Assembly: GCA_036003705.1 (NCBI GenBank)
Contig: DASYSE010000061.1
Span: 1 to 22,788, forward strand
Reading direction: 5' to 3'
Length of the DNA: 22,788 nt
Source: CALGFH01 sp036003705
GTDB taxonomy: Bacteria > Actinomycetota > CALGFH01
This document shows positions 7,292 through 14,026 of the stretch, piece by piece (within the stretch, counting starts at the first letter, position 1; every line of letters starts with the position of its first letter). The notes beneath the pieces are model-generated. The model did not search any database. It saw only the letters and a program-made list of their open reading frames with translations, and was not told the origin of the DNA. A program made the position numbers and the translations under genes.

Positions 7292-8446
7292 GTGCACCAC
7301 GCCGAGATCGCCCACGTGTTCGACGCCAACGGACCGTTCGCCTCCGTGTACATGGACACCGAGAGCGACGTCGAGCTGGCCGCCGACCGGGTCGCCGTGC
7401 GCTGGAAGAACCTGCGTGCCAGCATGCTCGGCACCGGCGTGCCGGAGGCGACCGTCGCCGCCATCGACCCGCTGGTCGAGGACAGCCACACCGCGGGGGC
7501 GACCCTGGCCGTGATCGCCGCCGTCGACGGCTTGCGTTACTCGGCCAACCTGCCCGATCCACCGCCGCGCGAGACCATCCTGCGCCACGGGGCCCTGCCC
7601 GACGTCCTGCTGCTGCTGGCCGCCAGCCAGGCGGTCGTGACCCATGTGGCGGTGCTCACCGACCGGACCGGAGCCGACATGGCGGCCCGGGGGGCCGACG
7701 ACGTCGCCCGGACCGAGCGGGTCGAGGGCCGCGTCACCCCCCACCTCCACAAGGCACAGGCCGGCGGCTGGTCGCAGCCGCGCTATCACCACCGCGCCGA
7801 GACGCTGTGGGAGTCCAACGCCGGCGAGGTGGCCGACGCCCTCACCCGGCTCGTCGACCAGGTCCGACCCCGGTTCGTGGCCGCCGCCGGTGACGTGCGC
7901 GCCCTGCAGCTGCTGCGCGAGCAGGCCCCCAAGCGGGTGCGGGAGCTGCTCCGGGTGGTCGGGGGCGAGTACGGCTCCCTCGACGCGGTCTTCGCCGAGG
8001 CCGACAAGCTGGTCGCGACCACCGCCGAGGCCGACAACCAGGCACTGCTCGAGCGCTTCGCGGAGGAGCGGGGTCAGGGAGACCGGGCGGTCGAGGGCGC
8101 CGCCGCCACCTTGGCCGCGCTCGGCCGCGGCCAGGTCGAGACGTTGCTGCTCGGCGGCCTGTTCCTCGAGGACGAGCGAACGGCCTGGTTCGGCCCGGCC
8201 CTGACCGACGTCGCCATGGACCGCGACGCACTGGCCGCCCTGGGCATCACCGAGCCGGTCGAGGGCCGGCTGGTCGACGTGGCCGTCCGCGCCGCCCTCG
8301 GCACCGGCGCCGACGTCCGCGTGCTCGATCCGGTCGACCAGGCGCGCACCAGCCGCATCGACCGGGGTCCGGACCTCGAGGCCCCCGCGTCCACCGGCCC
8401 CGCCGAGGGGCTCGGCGCGCTACTTCGCTTCGCGGTCGGGGTGTAG
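7292..8446 (+). CDS. baeRF-domain protein (Rv2629-like, Vms1/eRF1-related)
   Basis: The 384-residue protein resembles the bacterial eRF1-like (baeRF) family that includes mycobacterial Rv2629 (about 374 aa) and is related to eukaryotic Vms1, a peptidyl-tRNA hydrolase of ribosome quality control. The N-terminal ~140 residues form an alpha/beta domain (FASVYMDTESDVE; ATLAVIAAVDGLRYSANL). The loop AGGWSQPRYHHRAE at about 157-170 sits where this family has its GGQ-like catalytic or tRNA-contacting loop. The following domain (PRFVAAAGDVRALQLLREQA; AALGRGQVETLLLGG) matches the later alpha/beta part. The GTG start at 7292 has GAGGAG five bases upstream. A role in release or rescue of stalled ribosomes during stress is inferred from the family, not shown. 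It overlaps the convergent phosphatase gene by 27 bp. Confidence 0.82.
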   Translation: MHHAEIAHVFDANGPFASVYMDTESDVELAADRVAVRWKNLRASMLGTGVPEATVAAIDPLVEDSHTAGATLAVIAAVDGLRYSANLPDPPPRETILRHGALPDVLLLLAASQAVVTHVAVLTDRTGADMAARGADDVARTERVEGRVTPHLHKAQAGGWSQPRYHHRAETLWESNAGEVADALTRLVDQVRPRFVAAAGDVRALQLLREQAPKRVRELLRVVGGEYGSLDAVFAEADKLVATTAEADNQALLERFAEERGQGDRAVEGAAATLAALGRGQVETLLLGGLFLEDERTAWFGPALTDVAMDRDALAALGITEPVEGRLVDVAVRAALGTGADVRVLDPVDQARTSRIDRGPDLEAPASTGPAEGLGALLRFAVGV

Positions 8447-9085
8447 GCCCTCGGCCGGCCCCGGCTCGGGCCCGAGGAGGGCGGAGGCGGCCGGCTCGGC
8501 GTAGGTCACGCCGGTGAGCTGGTCGCCGTCGAAGGTCAAGGTGGTCACGCTGGCCAGGGTGCAGCGACGCCGTCCCGGCCAGTGGGCGAGGCGGCGGCGC
8601 TCGAACGCCAGCCGGGCCACCCAGATCGGTGCCTGGTGGGAGACCAGCACGGCGTGACCGCCGGCGAAGTCGTCCCTTGCCGCCTCGACCACCGCGTGGA
8701 CCCGCTCCACCATGTCGACGTTGCGCTCGCCCCAGGACGGAGATCGTAGGTCGCGGAGCTTCCACCACAGTCCGGGGTGCCGCAGGATGTACCAGGCGAC
8801 GTTGCCGGCGACCCCCTCGAAGACGTTGCTTGACTCGATCAGGCGCAGCTCGGTGCGGACCTCGAGGCCGTGGACGGCGGCGATCGGCCCGGCCGTCTGC
8901 TGGGCCCGTTCCAGGGGGCTGGCCAGCACCGCGACCAGCGGGGTGCCCGCGAAATGCCGGGCCAGCAGCTCGGCCTGGGCCCGCCCCCGCCTCGACAGGT
9001 GGTACCCGGGCAGCCGGCCGTAGAGCACCCGGCCAGGATTCTCCACCTGCCCGTGGCGGACCAGGTGGATGACGGTCTCGGGCAC
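8420..9085 (-). CDS. Histidine phosphatase superfamily (phosphoglycerate mutase-like) protein
   Basis: The 221-residue enzyme has the RHG motif at residues 10-12 (HLVRHGQVE) with the nucleophilic His11. Arg60 lies in SPLERAQQTA and the second catalytic His150 in LVSHQAPIW, all in the expected order. An acidic residue near 84 (RLIESSNVFEG) may act as the acid. The family covers phosphoglycerate mutases and many phosphatases; substrate cannot be read from sequence. The start is GTG 9085 with GAGG 8 nt upstream. There is no signal peptide. The 3' end overlaps the tail of the convergent baeRF gene by 27 bp. Confidence 0.9.
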   Translation of the reverse strand: MPETVIHLVRHGQVENPGRVLYGRLPGYHLSRRGRAQAELLARHFAGTPLVAVLASPLERAQQTAGPIAAVHGLEVRTELRLIESSNVFEGVAGNVAWYILRHPGLWWKLRDLRSPSWGERNVDMVERVHAVVEAARDDFAGGHAVLVSHQAPIWVARLAFERRRLAHWPGRRRCTLASVTTLTFDGDQLTGVTYAEPAASALLGPEPGPAEGLHPDREAK

Positions 9086-9176
9086 GCGCTGATCCTCGAG
9101 GTCTGGGGAACGGCGGCTGATGATGGTAGCAGCGGCTGGAAGGGCGGTCGGCGCAGCCCCCGCCTATGCTGCCGGT

Positions 9177-9212
9177 ATGGCGATTCCGGGACAGCGGGGG
9201 CCGCACCGGTGA
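9177..9212 (+). other. Possible 11-codon leader ORF coupled to the CPBP gene
   Basis: ATG GCG ATT at 9177 encodes an 11-residue peptide (MAIPGQRGPHR) and stops at TGA 9210-9212. That stop overlaps the GTG start of the next gene by four bases (GTGA at 9209-9212). A TATGCT hexamer at 9165-9170 lies 6 nt before the ATG, which would suit a leaderless transcript starting at or near this ATG. All of this is read from position and overlap only. Confidence 0.3.
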
Positions 9213-10000
9213 GCCGGGGGGGTCCGGGGGACCGCCGGGGTGGTCCCCCGGACGTCCACCCGACCGACCGGCCGCCCCCCGAGGCGCCGAACCGGCCGGG
9301 CTGGGTGCCGCGGCGACCCGCCGGCGGCGGGCCAGGCCCGCCAGACGGCCTGGAGCGCCCGAGCCTCGAGGTCCAGCCGGCGGCCAGGCCGGCCTGGGTC
9401 ACCCCGGCCGGCCTGGCCGCCATGGCGGTCGTCTACCCGGCCGCCTTCCACTTCCGGGTGGTGCCGTTCTGGCCGGCGGTCGTGGTTCTCTCGGCCATCT
9501 CCTGGTGGGTGGCCTGGCATCCGTACCTGCCGACCCGGCTGCGGCCAACCTGGCGGCTGGTGACCATGGGCGTGCTCTCCGGCCTGGCCCTGTACGCCCT
9601 GTTCCTCGTCGGCGCCCTGGTCGTGCAGGAGACTCCGCTGTGGCCGCGCGTCCAGCAGGTGGTCGAGCTGGCCAGGTCGACCGCCCCGGGCGCGGTGGCC
9701 GCCCTGGTGATCGTGCTCGGGACCTCGCCGAGCGAGGAGGTGCTGTGGCGTGGTGCGGTGTTCGCCCGCCTGACCAGGCGCTATGGCCCGGGATGGCGAC
9801 CGGTGATCGCCACCACCCTGCTCTACGCCCTGTTCGTCGGCCTCTCGGGCAGCCTCGTGCTGCCCCTGGCCGCCCTGGTCTGCGGCACCGTATGGGCCAG
9901 GCAGCGCCAGGTCACCGGCAGCATCGTCCCCGGCCTGGTCTCCCACGCCCTGTGGTCGCTGCTGATGTTCCTCTACATCCCCGGCCTGCACGGCCTCTGA
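9209..10000 (+). CDS. CPBP-family (CAAX protease/bacteriocin-processing-like) membrane protein
   Basis: From GTG 9209 the product is 263 residues. A Pro/Gly/Arg-rich cytoplasmic N-terminus of ~60 residues is followed by several hydrophobic helices (AGLAAMAVVYPAAFHF; FWPAVVVLSAISWWVAW; VTMGVLSGLALYALFLVGAL; AVAALVIVLGTSPSEE; and others). CPBP motif 1 is SPSEEVLWRG (Glu176-Glu177...Arg181) and motif 3 is VSHALWSL (His246). Motif 2, normally FxxxH, reads LYALFVGLSG near 205-214 and lacks histidine, so protease activity is doubtful. The frame extends upstream to 8870, but that part lies over the phosphatase gene; GTG 9209 has GCGGGGG about 9 nt upstream. The substrate is unknown. A hairpin terminator follows at 10021-10040. 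Confidence 0.8.
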   Translation: MSRGGPGDRRGGPPDVHPTDRPPPEAPNRPGWVPRRPAGGGPGPPDGLERPSLEVQPAARPAWVTPAGLAAMAVVYPAAFHFRVVPFWPAVVVLSAISWWVAWHPYLPTRLRPTWRLVTMGVLSGLALYALFLVGALVVQETPLWPRVQQVVELARSTAPGAVAALVIVLGTSPSEEVLWRGAVFARLTRRYGPGWRPVIATTLLYALFVGLSGSLVLPLAALVCGTVWARQRQVTGSIVPGLVSHALWSLLMFLYIPGLHGL

Positions 10001-10020
10001 CCGGCCTCCGGAGACAGGCA

Positions 10021-10040
10021 AGGCCCCGTACACGGGGCCT
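10021..10040. terminator. Intrinsic terminator-like hairpin
   Basis: AGGCCCCGT and ACGGGGCCT form a perfect 9-base inverted repeat around a tiny loop, effectively an 8-bp stem with a 4-nt loop. It starts 20 bp after the CPBP stop codon and lies before the end of the convergent zinc-ribbon gene. The flanks have no long T-run, as is common in actinobacteria. It may work in both directions. Confidence 0.65.
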
Positions 10041-10094
10041 CATCGCGCACGCGCCCACCAGGGCACGGGAAGAGCTGCTAGATCGAGACGGCGG

Positions 10095-10322
10095 TCAGTT
10101 CTTGAAGGCGTCCGGGGAGTAGTTCCACGGCTGCCCGCGGGCGATCTGGAACCGGCTGCCCACGTCGGGGTCGCGGTCGATGCCGACGATCTGCTGGCAC
10201 TTCGGGCACTTCCAACGCTCGAACCCGTAGGCCGAGCTCTCCAGCTCCATGCGCGAGCCGCATTTGTCGCAGACCTCGCGCTGCAGGGTCGGGGTGGCGG
10301 TGCCAGTCTCGTCGGTGCTCAT
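10095..10322 (-). CDS. Small zinc-ribbon protein
   Basis: The 75-residue protein carries two CxxC knuckles, CDKC at 18-21 and CPKC at 39-42, separated by a short strand region (GSRMELESSAYGFERWK). This is a compact zinc ribbon. The tail (QQIVGIDRDPDVGSRFQIAR, then GQPWNYSP) is polar. The ATG at 10322 is preceded by AAGGAG with a 7-nt gap. The fold is seen in many small nucleic-acid-binding or partner-binding proteins, so no specific job can be given. It is transcribed away from hutH and has its own 296-bp upstream region. Confidence 0.8.
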   Translation of the reverse strand: MSTDETGTATPTLQREVCDKCGSRMELESSAYGFERWKCPKCQQIVGIDRDPDVGSRFQIARGQPWNYSPDAFKN

Positions 10323-10618
10323 CGGTCGTCTCCTTGCTCCCCCCGGTCGATGCCGGGACGCACCACCAGCATGGCCTAACTGCGTCGATCTTGCATCCCT
10401 TCGCCGGCAACTTCCGCATACCGATCTGGTATCCGCCGCGTCGGCTAGGTCGGCTACCTAGGCAAGCGCCGGCGGTGTCCTGCCTGGGTACCCGCGAGCG
10501 TTCGGCGCCAATCATGGCGGGGGCTCTGCACCCCCGGGTCTGGCCCTGACGATCGATCGCCCCCTATGAATACCACGAGCACGTGACGTCGCGGCCAGGC
10601 CCACCTACGATGCGGGGC
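10323..10618. other. Divergent intergenic region with two operator-like inverted repeats
   Basis: This 296-bp stretch separates the zinc-ribbon gene (leftward) from hutH (rightward). It holds no convincing gene. Two short palindromes are visible: ATACC-gatct-GGTAT at 10418-10432 and CTAGGT-cggct-ACCTAG at 10445-10461. Both have 5-nt centres and could bind a dimeric repressor, but neither is tied to a known regulator. The hutH promoter lies at the right end. Confidence 0.4.
10606..10611 (+). promoter_or_regulatory. Probable -10 box for leaderless hutH mRNA
   Basis: TACGAT fits the actinobacterial TAnnnT -10 consensus. It is followed by exactly seven bases before the ATG at 10619. That is the spacing expected if transcription begins at the A of the start codon. 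No Shine-Dalgarno site precedes this ATG, which agrees with a leaderless mRNA. The -35 region is weak (GTGACG with a 17-nt gap). Confidence 0.45.
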
Positions 10619-12178
10619 ATGACGCGACGTGGCGACGCAGGCACCGCCCGGGTGGTGCTCACCGGCGGGCCGCTGGCCGTGGCCGAGGTGGTGGGCGTCG
10701 CCCGCGGCCAGGTCCCGGTCGAGCTGGGCGGGGAGGGCCGCAAGCGCATGGCCGCCGCCAGGGACGTGGTCGAGCGGACGGTGGCCTCCGGCCGCCGGGT
10801 GTACGGCGTCTCGACCGGCTTCGGCCTGCTAGCGAACACCGCGGTCGACCCGGCCGACCTGGAGGAGCTGCAGCGCCGGATCGTGCTCTCCCACGCCACC
10901 GCCACCGGCGACCCGCTGGACGTCGAGGTGGTCAGGGGCATGCAGGTGCTACGGGCGCGCACCCTGACCCAGGGCTACTCCGGGGTCAGGGCGGTGGTCG
11001 TGGAGGCGCTGCTCGCCCTGCTGGCTGCCGGGGTGACGCCGGTCATCCCCGAGCACGGCTCGGTCGGCGCCTCCGGGGACCTGGCCCAGCTCGCCCACCT
11101 GGCCCTGCCCCTGCTCGGCGAGGGCGAGGTCCAGGTCGACGGCCGCCGTCTCCCAGCCGCCGAGGGGCTGCGCCTGGCCGGGCTGGAGCCGCTCAAGCTC
11201 TCCTTCAAGGAGGGCCTGTCGCTGGTCAACGGAACCGAGGGGATGCTCGCGCTGGCCTGCCTGGCGGTGGCCGACGCCGAGGCCCTGGCCGCCATGGCCG
11301 ACGTGGCCTGCGCCATGTCGGTCGAGGGCCTGCTCGGCACCGACCGGCCCTTCCAGGCCCGGCTGCACGAGCTGCGCCCCCACCCCGGCCAGCTGGCCAG
11401 CGCGGCCAATCTCCGGACCATGCTGGCTGGCTCGCCCATCCTGGCCAGCCACCGCCACTCCGACCACGCCATCCAGGACGCCTACTCGCTGCGCTGCGCA
11501 CCTCAGGTCCATGGGGCCTGCCGGGACGTGATCGCCTTCGCCCGCCAGGTGGTGGAGCGCGAGCTCGGCTCGGTCACCGACAACCCGGTGGTGTTCGCCG
11601 AATCCGACGAGGTGATCTCGGTCGGCAACTTCCACGGCGAGCCGCTGGCCTTCGTGCTCGACTTCCTGGCCATCGCCCTTGCCGAGCTGGCCGACATCTC
11701 CGAGCGCCGGGTCGACCGGCTGCTCGACCCGGCGCTCAACCACGACCTGCCGCCGTTCCTGGCCCGCGACCCCGGGCTCAACTCGGGGCTGATGCTGACC
11801 CAGTACACGGCCGCGGCGCTGGTCGCCGACTGCAAGGTGCTCGCGCATCCGGCCTCGGTGGATTCGATCCCGACCTCCGGCAACCAGGAGGACCACGTCT
11901 CGATGGGCTGGACGGCCGGGCTGAAGCTGCGCCGGGTGGTGGCCAACGTCCGCCGCGCCCTGGCCATCGAGGCGCTGTGCGCGGCCCAGGCGATCGACCT
12001 GCGCGCCCCGCTGCGGCCGGGGGCGGCGGTGGCCGCCGTGCTGGACCGGGTCCGCGCGGAGGTGCCGACCCTGGACGCCGACCGCTACCTGGCCCCCGAC
12101 CTGCAGGCATTGGAGCGTCTGATCGCCGGCGGGAAGCTGGTCGCCGCCGCCGAGGAGGTGGTCGGGCCCCTTGGGTAG
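10619..12178 (+). CDS. hutH: Histidine ammonia-lyase
   Basis: HutH removes ammonia from L-histidine to give urocanate, the first step of histidine breakdown. The Ala151-Ser152-Gly153 triad in GSVGASGDLAQLAHLAL cyclises to the MIO electrophile. Other hallmarks are RRVYGVSTGFGLLANT (about 50-65), KEGLSLVNGTEGMLA, the Tyr loop and QDAYSLRCAPQVHGA, SVTDNPVVF, and SGNQEDHVSMG. From ATG 10619 it has 519 residues, usual for the family. GTG 10583 and ATG 10610 are upstream in frame; I chose 10619 because a TACGAT -10 box sits 7 nt before it. The last ~22 coding bases and the stop codon are copied in a tandem repeat just downstream. It leads the hut cluster, 165 bp before hutU. Confidence 0.96.
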   Translation: MTRRGDAGTARVVLTGGPLAVAEVVGVARGQVPVELGGEGRKRMAAARDVVERTVASGRRVYGVSTGFGLLANTAVDPADLEELQRRIVLSHATATGDPLDVEVVRGMQVLRARTLTQGYSGVRAVVVEALLALLAAGVTPVIPEHGSVGASGDLAQLAHLALPLLGEGEVQVDGRRLPAAEGLRLAGLEPLKLSFKEGLSLVNGTEGMLALACLAVADAEALAAMADVACAMSVEGLLGTDRPFQARLHELRPHPGQLASAANLRTMLAGSPILASHRHSDHAIQDAYSLRCAPQVHGACRDVIAFARQVVERELGSVTDNPVVFAESDEVISVGNFHGEPLAFVLDFLAIALAELADISERRVDRLLDPALNHDLPPFLARDPGLNSGLMLTQYTAAALVADCKVLAHPASVDSIPTSGNQEDHVSMGWTAGLKLRRVVANVRRALAIEALCAAQAIDLRAPLRPGAAVAAVLDRVRAEVPTLDADRYLAPDLQALERLIAGGKLVAAAEEVVGPLG

Positions 12179-12267
12179 CAGCACGGACCTGGCGATCGCT
12201 CGGGGGGTTGGGGGTGGTCGGGCCCTTGGGTAGCAGCACGAACCTGGCGATCGCTCGGGAGGGGTTG
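12157..12267 (+). repeat. Tandem duplication of the hutH 3' end (two ~56-bp units)
   Basis: Unit 1 (12157-12212) contains the last codons and stop of hutH. Unit 2 (12213-12267) repeats it almost exactly. Differences are one C missing in the CCCC run, one G-to-A (GCACGG versus GCACGA), and GGGAGGGG in place of GGGGGG near the end. Each unit contains the palindrome GCGATCGC. The missing C puts the second copy of the hutH tail out of frame. The repeat lies in the hutH-hutU gap. Confidence 0.88.
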
Positions 12268-12343
12268 GAGGCGGAGCGCAACGCAGCCCCCCGATGAGTC
12301 AGAGACAACAGCAAGTCCGGGAATCGACAAGGAGCCGTAGAAC

Positions 12344-14026
12344 ATGGAAGGAGCGCGAGTGGTCCGCGCCCCGCGGGGCGCGGCGCTGTCCTGCCGCGGC
12401 TGGCAGCAGGAGGCCGCCCTGCGCATGCTCTGCAACAACCTCGACCCCGAGGTCGCCGAGCGGCCCGAGGACCTGGTCGTGTACGGCGGGACCGGCCGGG
12501 CGGCACGTGACTGGGGAGCCTTCGATCGGATCGTGGCCACCCTGCGCCGGCTCGGCGACGACGAGACCCTCCTGGTCCAGTCGGGCAAGCCGGTCGGGGT
12601 GTTCCGGACCCACTCGTTCGCGCCCCGCGTGCTGCTGGCCAACTCGCTGCTGGTCCCGGAGTGGGCCACCTGGGAGCAGTTCCGCAAGCTGGAGGCGGCC
12701 GGGCTAACCATGTACGGGCAGATGACGGCCGGCTCCTGGATCTACATCGGCACCCAGGGGATCCTCCAGGGCACCTACGAGACGTTCGCGGCCGTGGCGG
12801 AGGCCAAGGGCTGGGACAGCCTGCGCGGCAAGGTCGTGCTCACCGCGGGGCTGGGCGGGATGGGCGGTGCCCAGCCGTTGGCCGTGACCATGAACGAGGG
12901 GGTCGCGCTCTGCGTCGAGGTCGACCCGGAGCGGCTGGCCCGCCGGTTGGACAGCGGCTACCTGGACGAGTGGGCCGAGGACCTGGCCGACGCCGTCGCG
13001 CGGACCGAGCGGGCGGCCGCAGAGGGCCGGGCGGTCTCCGTCGGGCTGGTCGGCAACGCCGCCGACGTGTTCCCCGAGCTGCTCGGCGCCGGCTTCCGGC
13101 CGGACGTGGTCACCGACCAGACCTCGGCCCATGACCCGCTCGGCGGCTACGTGCCCAGCGGGGTCGCGCCCGGCGACGCCCCAGGGGCCCGCGCGCAGGA
13201 CCCGACCGGGTACGTCAAGCAGGCCCGCGAGTCGATGGCCCGCCACTGCGAGGCGATGGTCGGCTTCCAGCGGGCCGGCGCCGAGGTGTTCGACTACGGC
13301 AACAACCTGCGCGGGGAGGCGAGGGCGGCCGGGTTCGGCGACGCCTTCGCCTACCCGGGGTTCGTGCCCGCCTACCTCCGGCCGCTGTTCTGCCAGGGCA
13401 AGGGGCCGTTCCGCTGGGCGGCCCTCTCCGGCGACCCGGCCGACATCGCCCGCACCGACCGGGCGGTTCTCGAGCTGTTCGGCGAGGACGAGCACCTGCG
13501 CCGCTGGCTGGAGCTGGCCGCCGAGCGGGTGCGGTTCCAGGGGCTGCCAGCCCGGATCTGCTGGCTCGGCTACGGCGAGCGCCACCGGGCCGGGCTGGCC
13601 TTCAACCAGCTGGTGGCCCGGGGCGAGCTGGCGGCCCCGATCGTCATCGGGCGCGACCATCTGGACTCCGGGTCGGTGGCCAGCCCCTACCGGGAGACTG
13701 AGGCCATGGCCGACGGCAGCGACGCCATCGCCGACTGGCCGATCCTGAACGCCCTGCTCAACACCGCCTCGGGCGCCTCCTGGGTGAGCGTCCACCACGG
13801 CGGCGGGGTCGGCATCGGCCGCTCGATCCACGCCGGGGCCGTGGTGGTGGCCGACGGCACCGACGAGGCCGCCAGGCGGGTCGAGCTGGTGCTCACCAAC
13901 GACCCGGGCACCGGGGTGATGCGCCACGCCGACGCCGGCTACGCCGAGGCCCGTTCGGTGGCCAGGGAGCGGGACATGGACCTGCCCGGCGTGTCCGGCC
14001 CGGGCGCCGGGGCCCGCCCCTCGTGA
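12344..14026 (+). CDS. hutU: Urocanate hydratase
   Basis: HutU adds water to urocanate to give 4-imidazolone-5-propionate, using tightly bound NAD+ as electrophile. The 560-residue length is normal. The NAD-binding GLGGMGGAQP is at about 169-178. The conserved YGNNLRGEA and FCQGKGPFRW blocks are present, as is the catalytic cysteine, Cys406, in PARICWLGYGERHR. The block IGRDHLDSGSVASPYRETEA and the C-terminal HHGGGVGIGRS complete the set. ATG 12344 has AAGGAG nine bases upstream. It ends in a GTGA overlap with hutI, so the two are translationally coupled. Confidence 0.97.
   Translation: MEGARVVRAPRGAALSCRGWQQEAALRMLCNNLDPEVAERPEDLVVYGGTGRAARDWGAFDRIVATLRRLGDDETLLVQSGKPVGVFRTHSFAPRVLLANSLLVPEWATWEQFRKLEAAGLTMYGQMTAGSWIYIGTQGILQGTYETFAAVAEAKGWDSLRGKVVLTAGLGGMGGAQPLAVTMNEGVALCVEVDPERLARRLDSGYLDEWAEDLADAVARTERAAAEGRAVSVGLVGNAADVFPELLGAGFRPDVVTDQTSAHDPLGGYVPSGVAPGDAPGARAQDPTGYVKQARESMARHCEAMVGFQRAGAEVFDYGNNLRGEARAAGFGDAFAYPGFVPAYLRPLFCQGKGPFRWAALSGDPADIARTDRAVLELFGEDEHLRRWLELAAERVRFQGLPARICWLGYGERHRAGLAFNQLVARGELAAPIVIGRDHLDSGSVASPYRETEAMADGSDAIADWPILNALLNTASGASWVSVHHGGGVGIGRSIHAGAVVVADGTDEAARRVELVLTNDPGTGVMRHADAGYAEARSVARERDMDLPGVSGPGAGARPS

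Noticed and set aside
9166..10122. 318-codon forward frame overlapping the CPBP gene
   Set aside because: It is +1 or +2 to the CPBP frame; only the CPBP frame has membrane helices and the EExxxR and HALW motifs.
10949..12184. 411-codon reverse-strand open frame over hutH
   Set aside because: It is the antisense shadow of hutH, with composition typical of such shadows (Gly/Gln/Val/Asp-rich, no domains).
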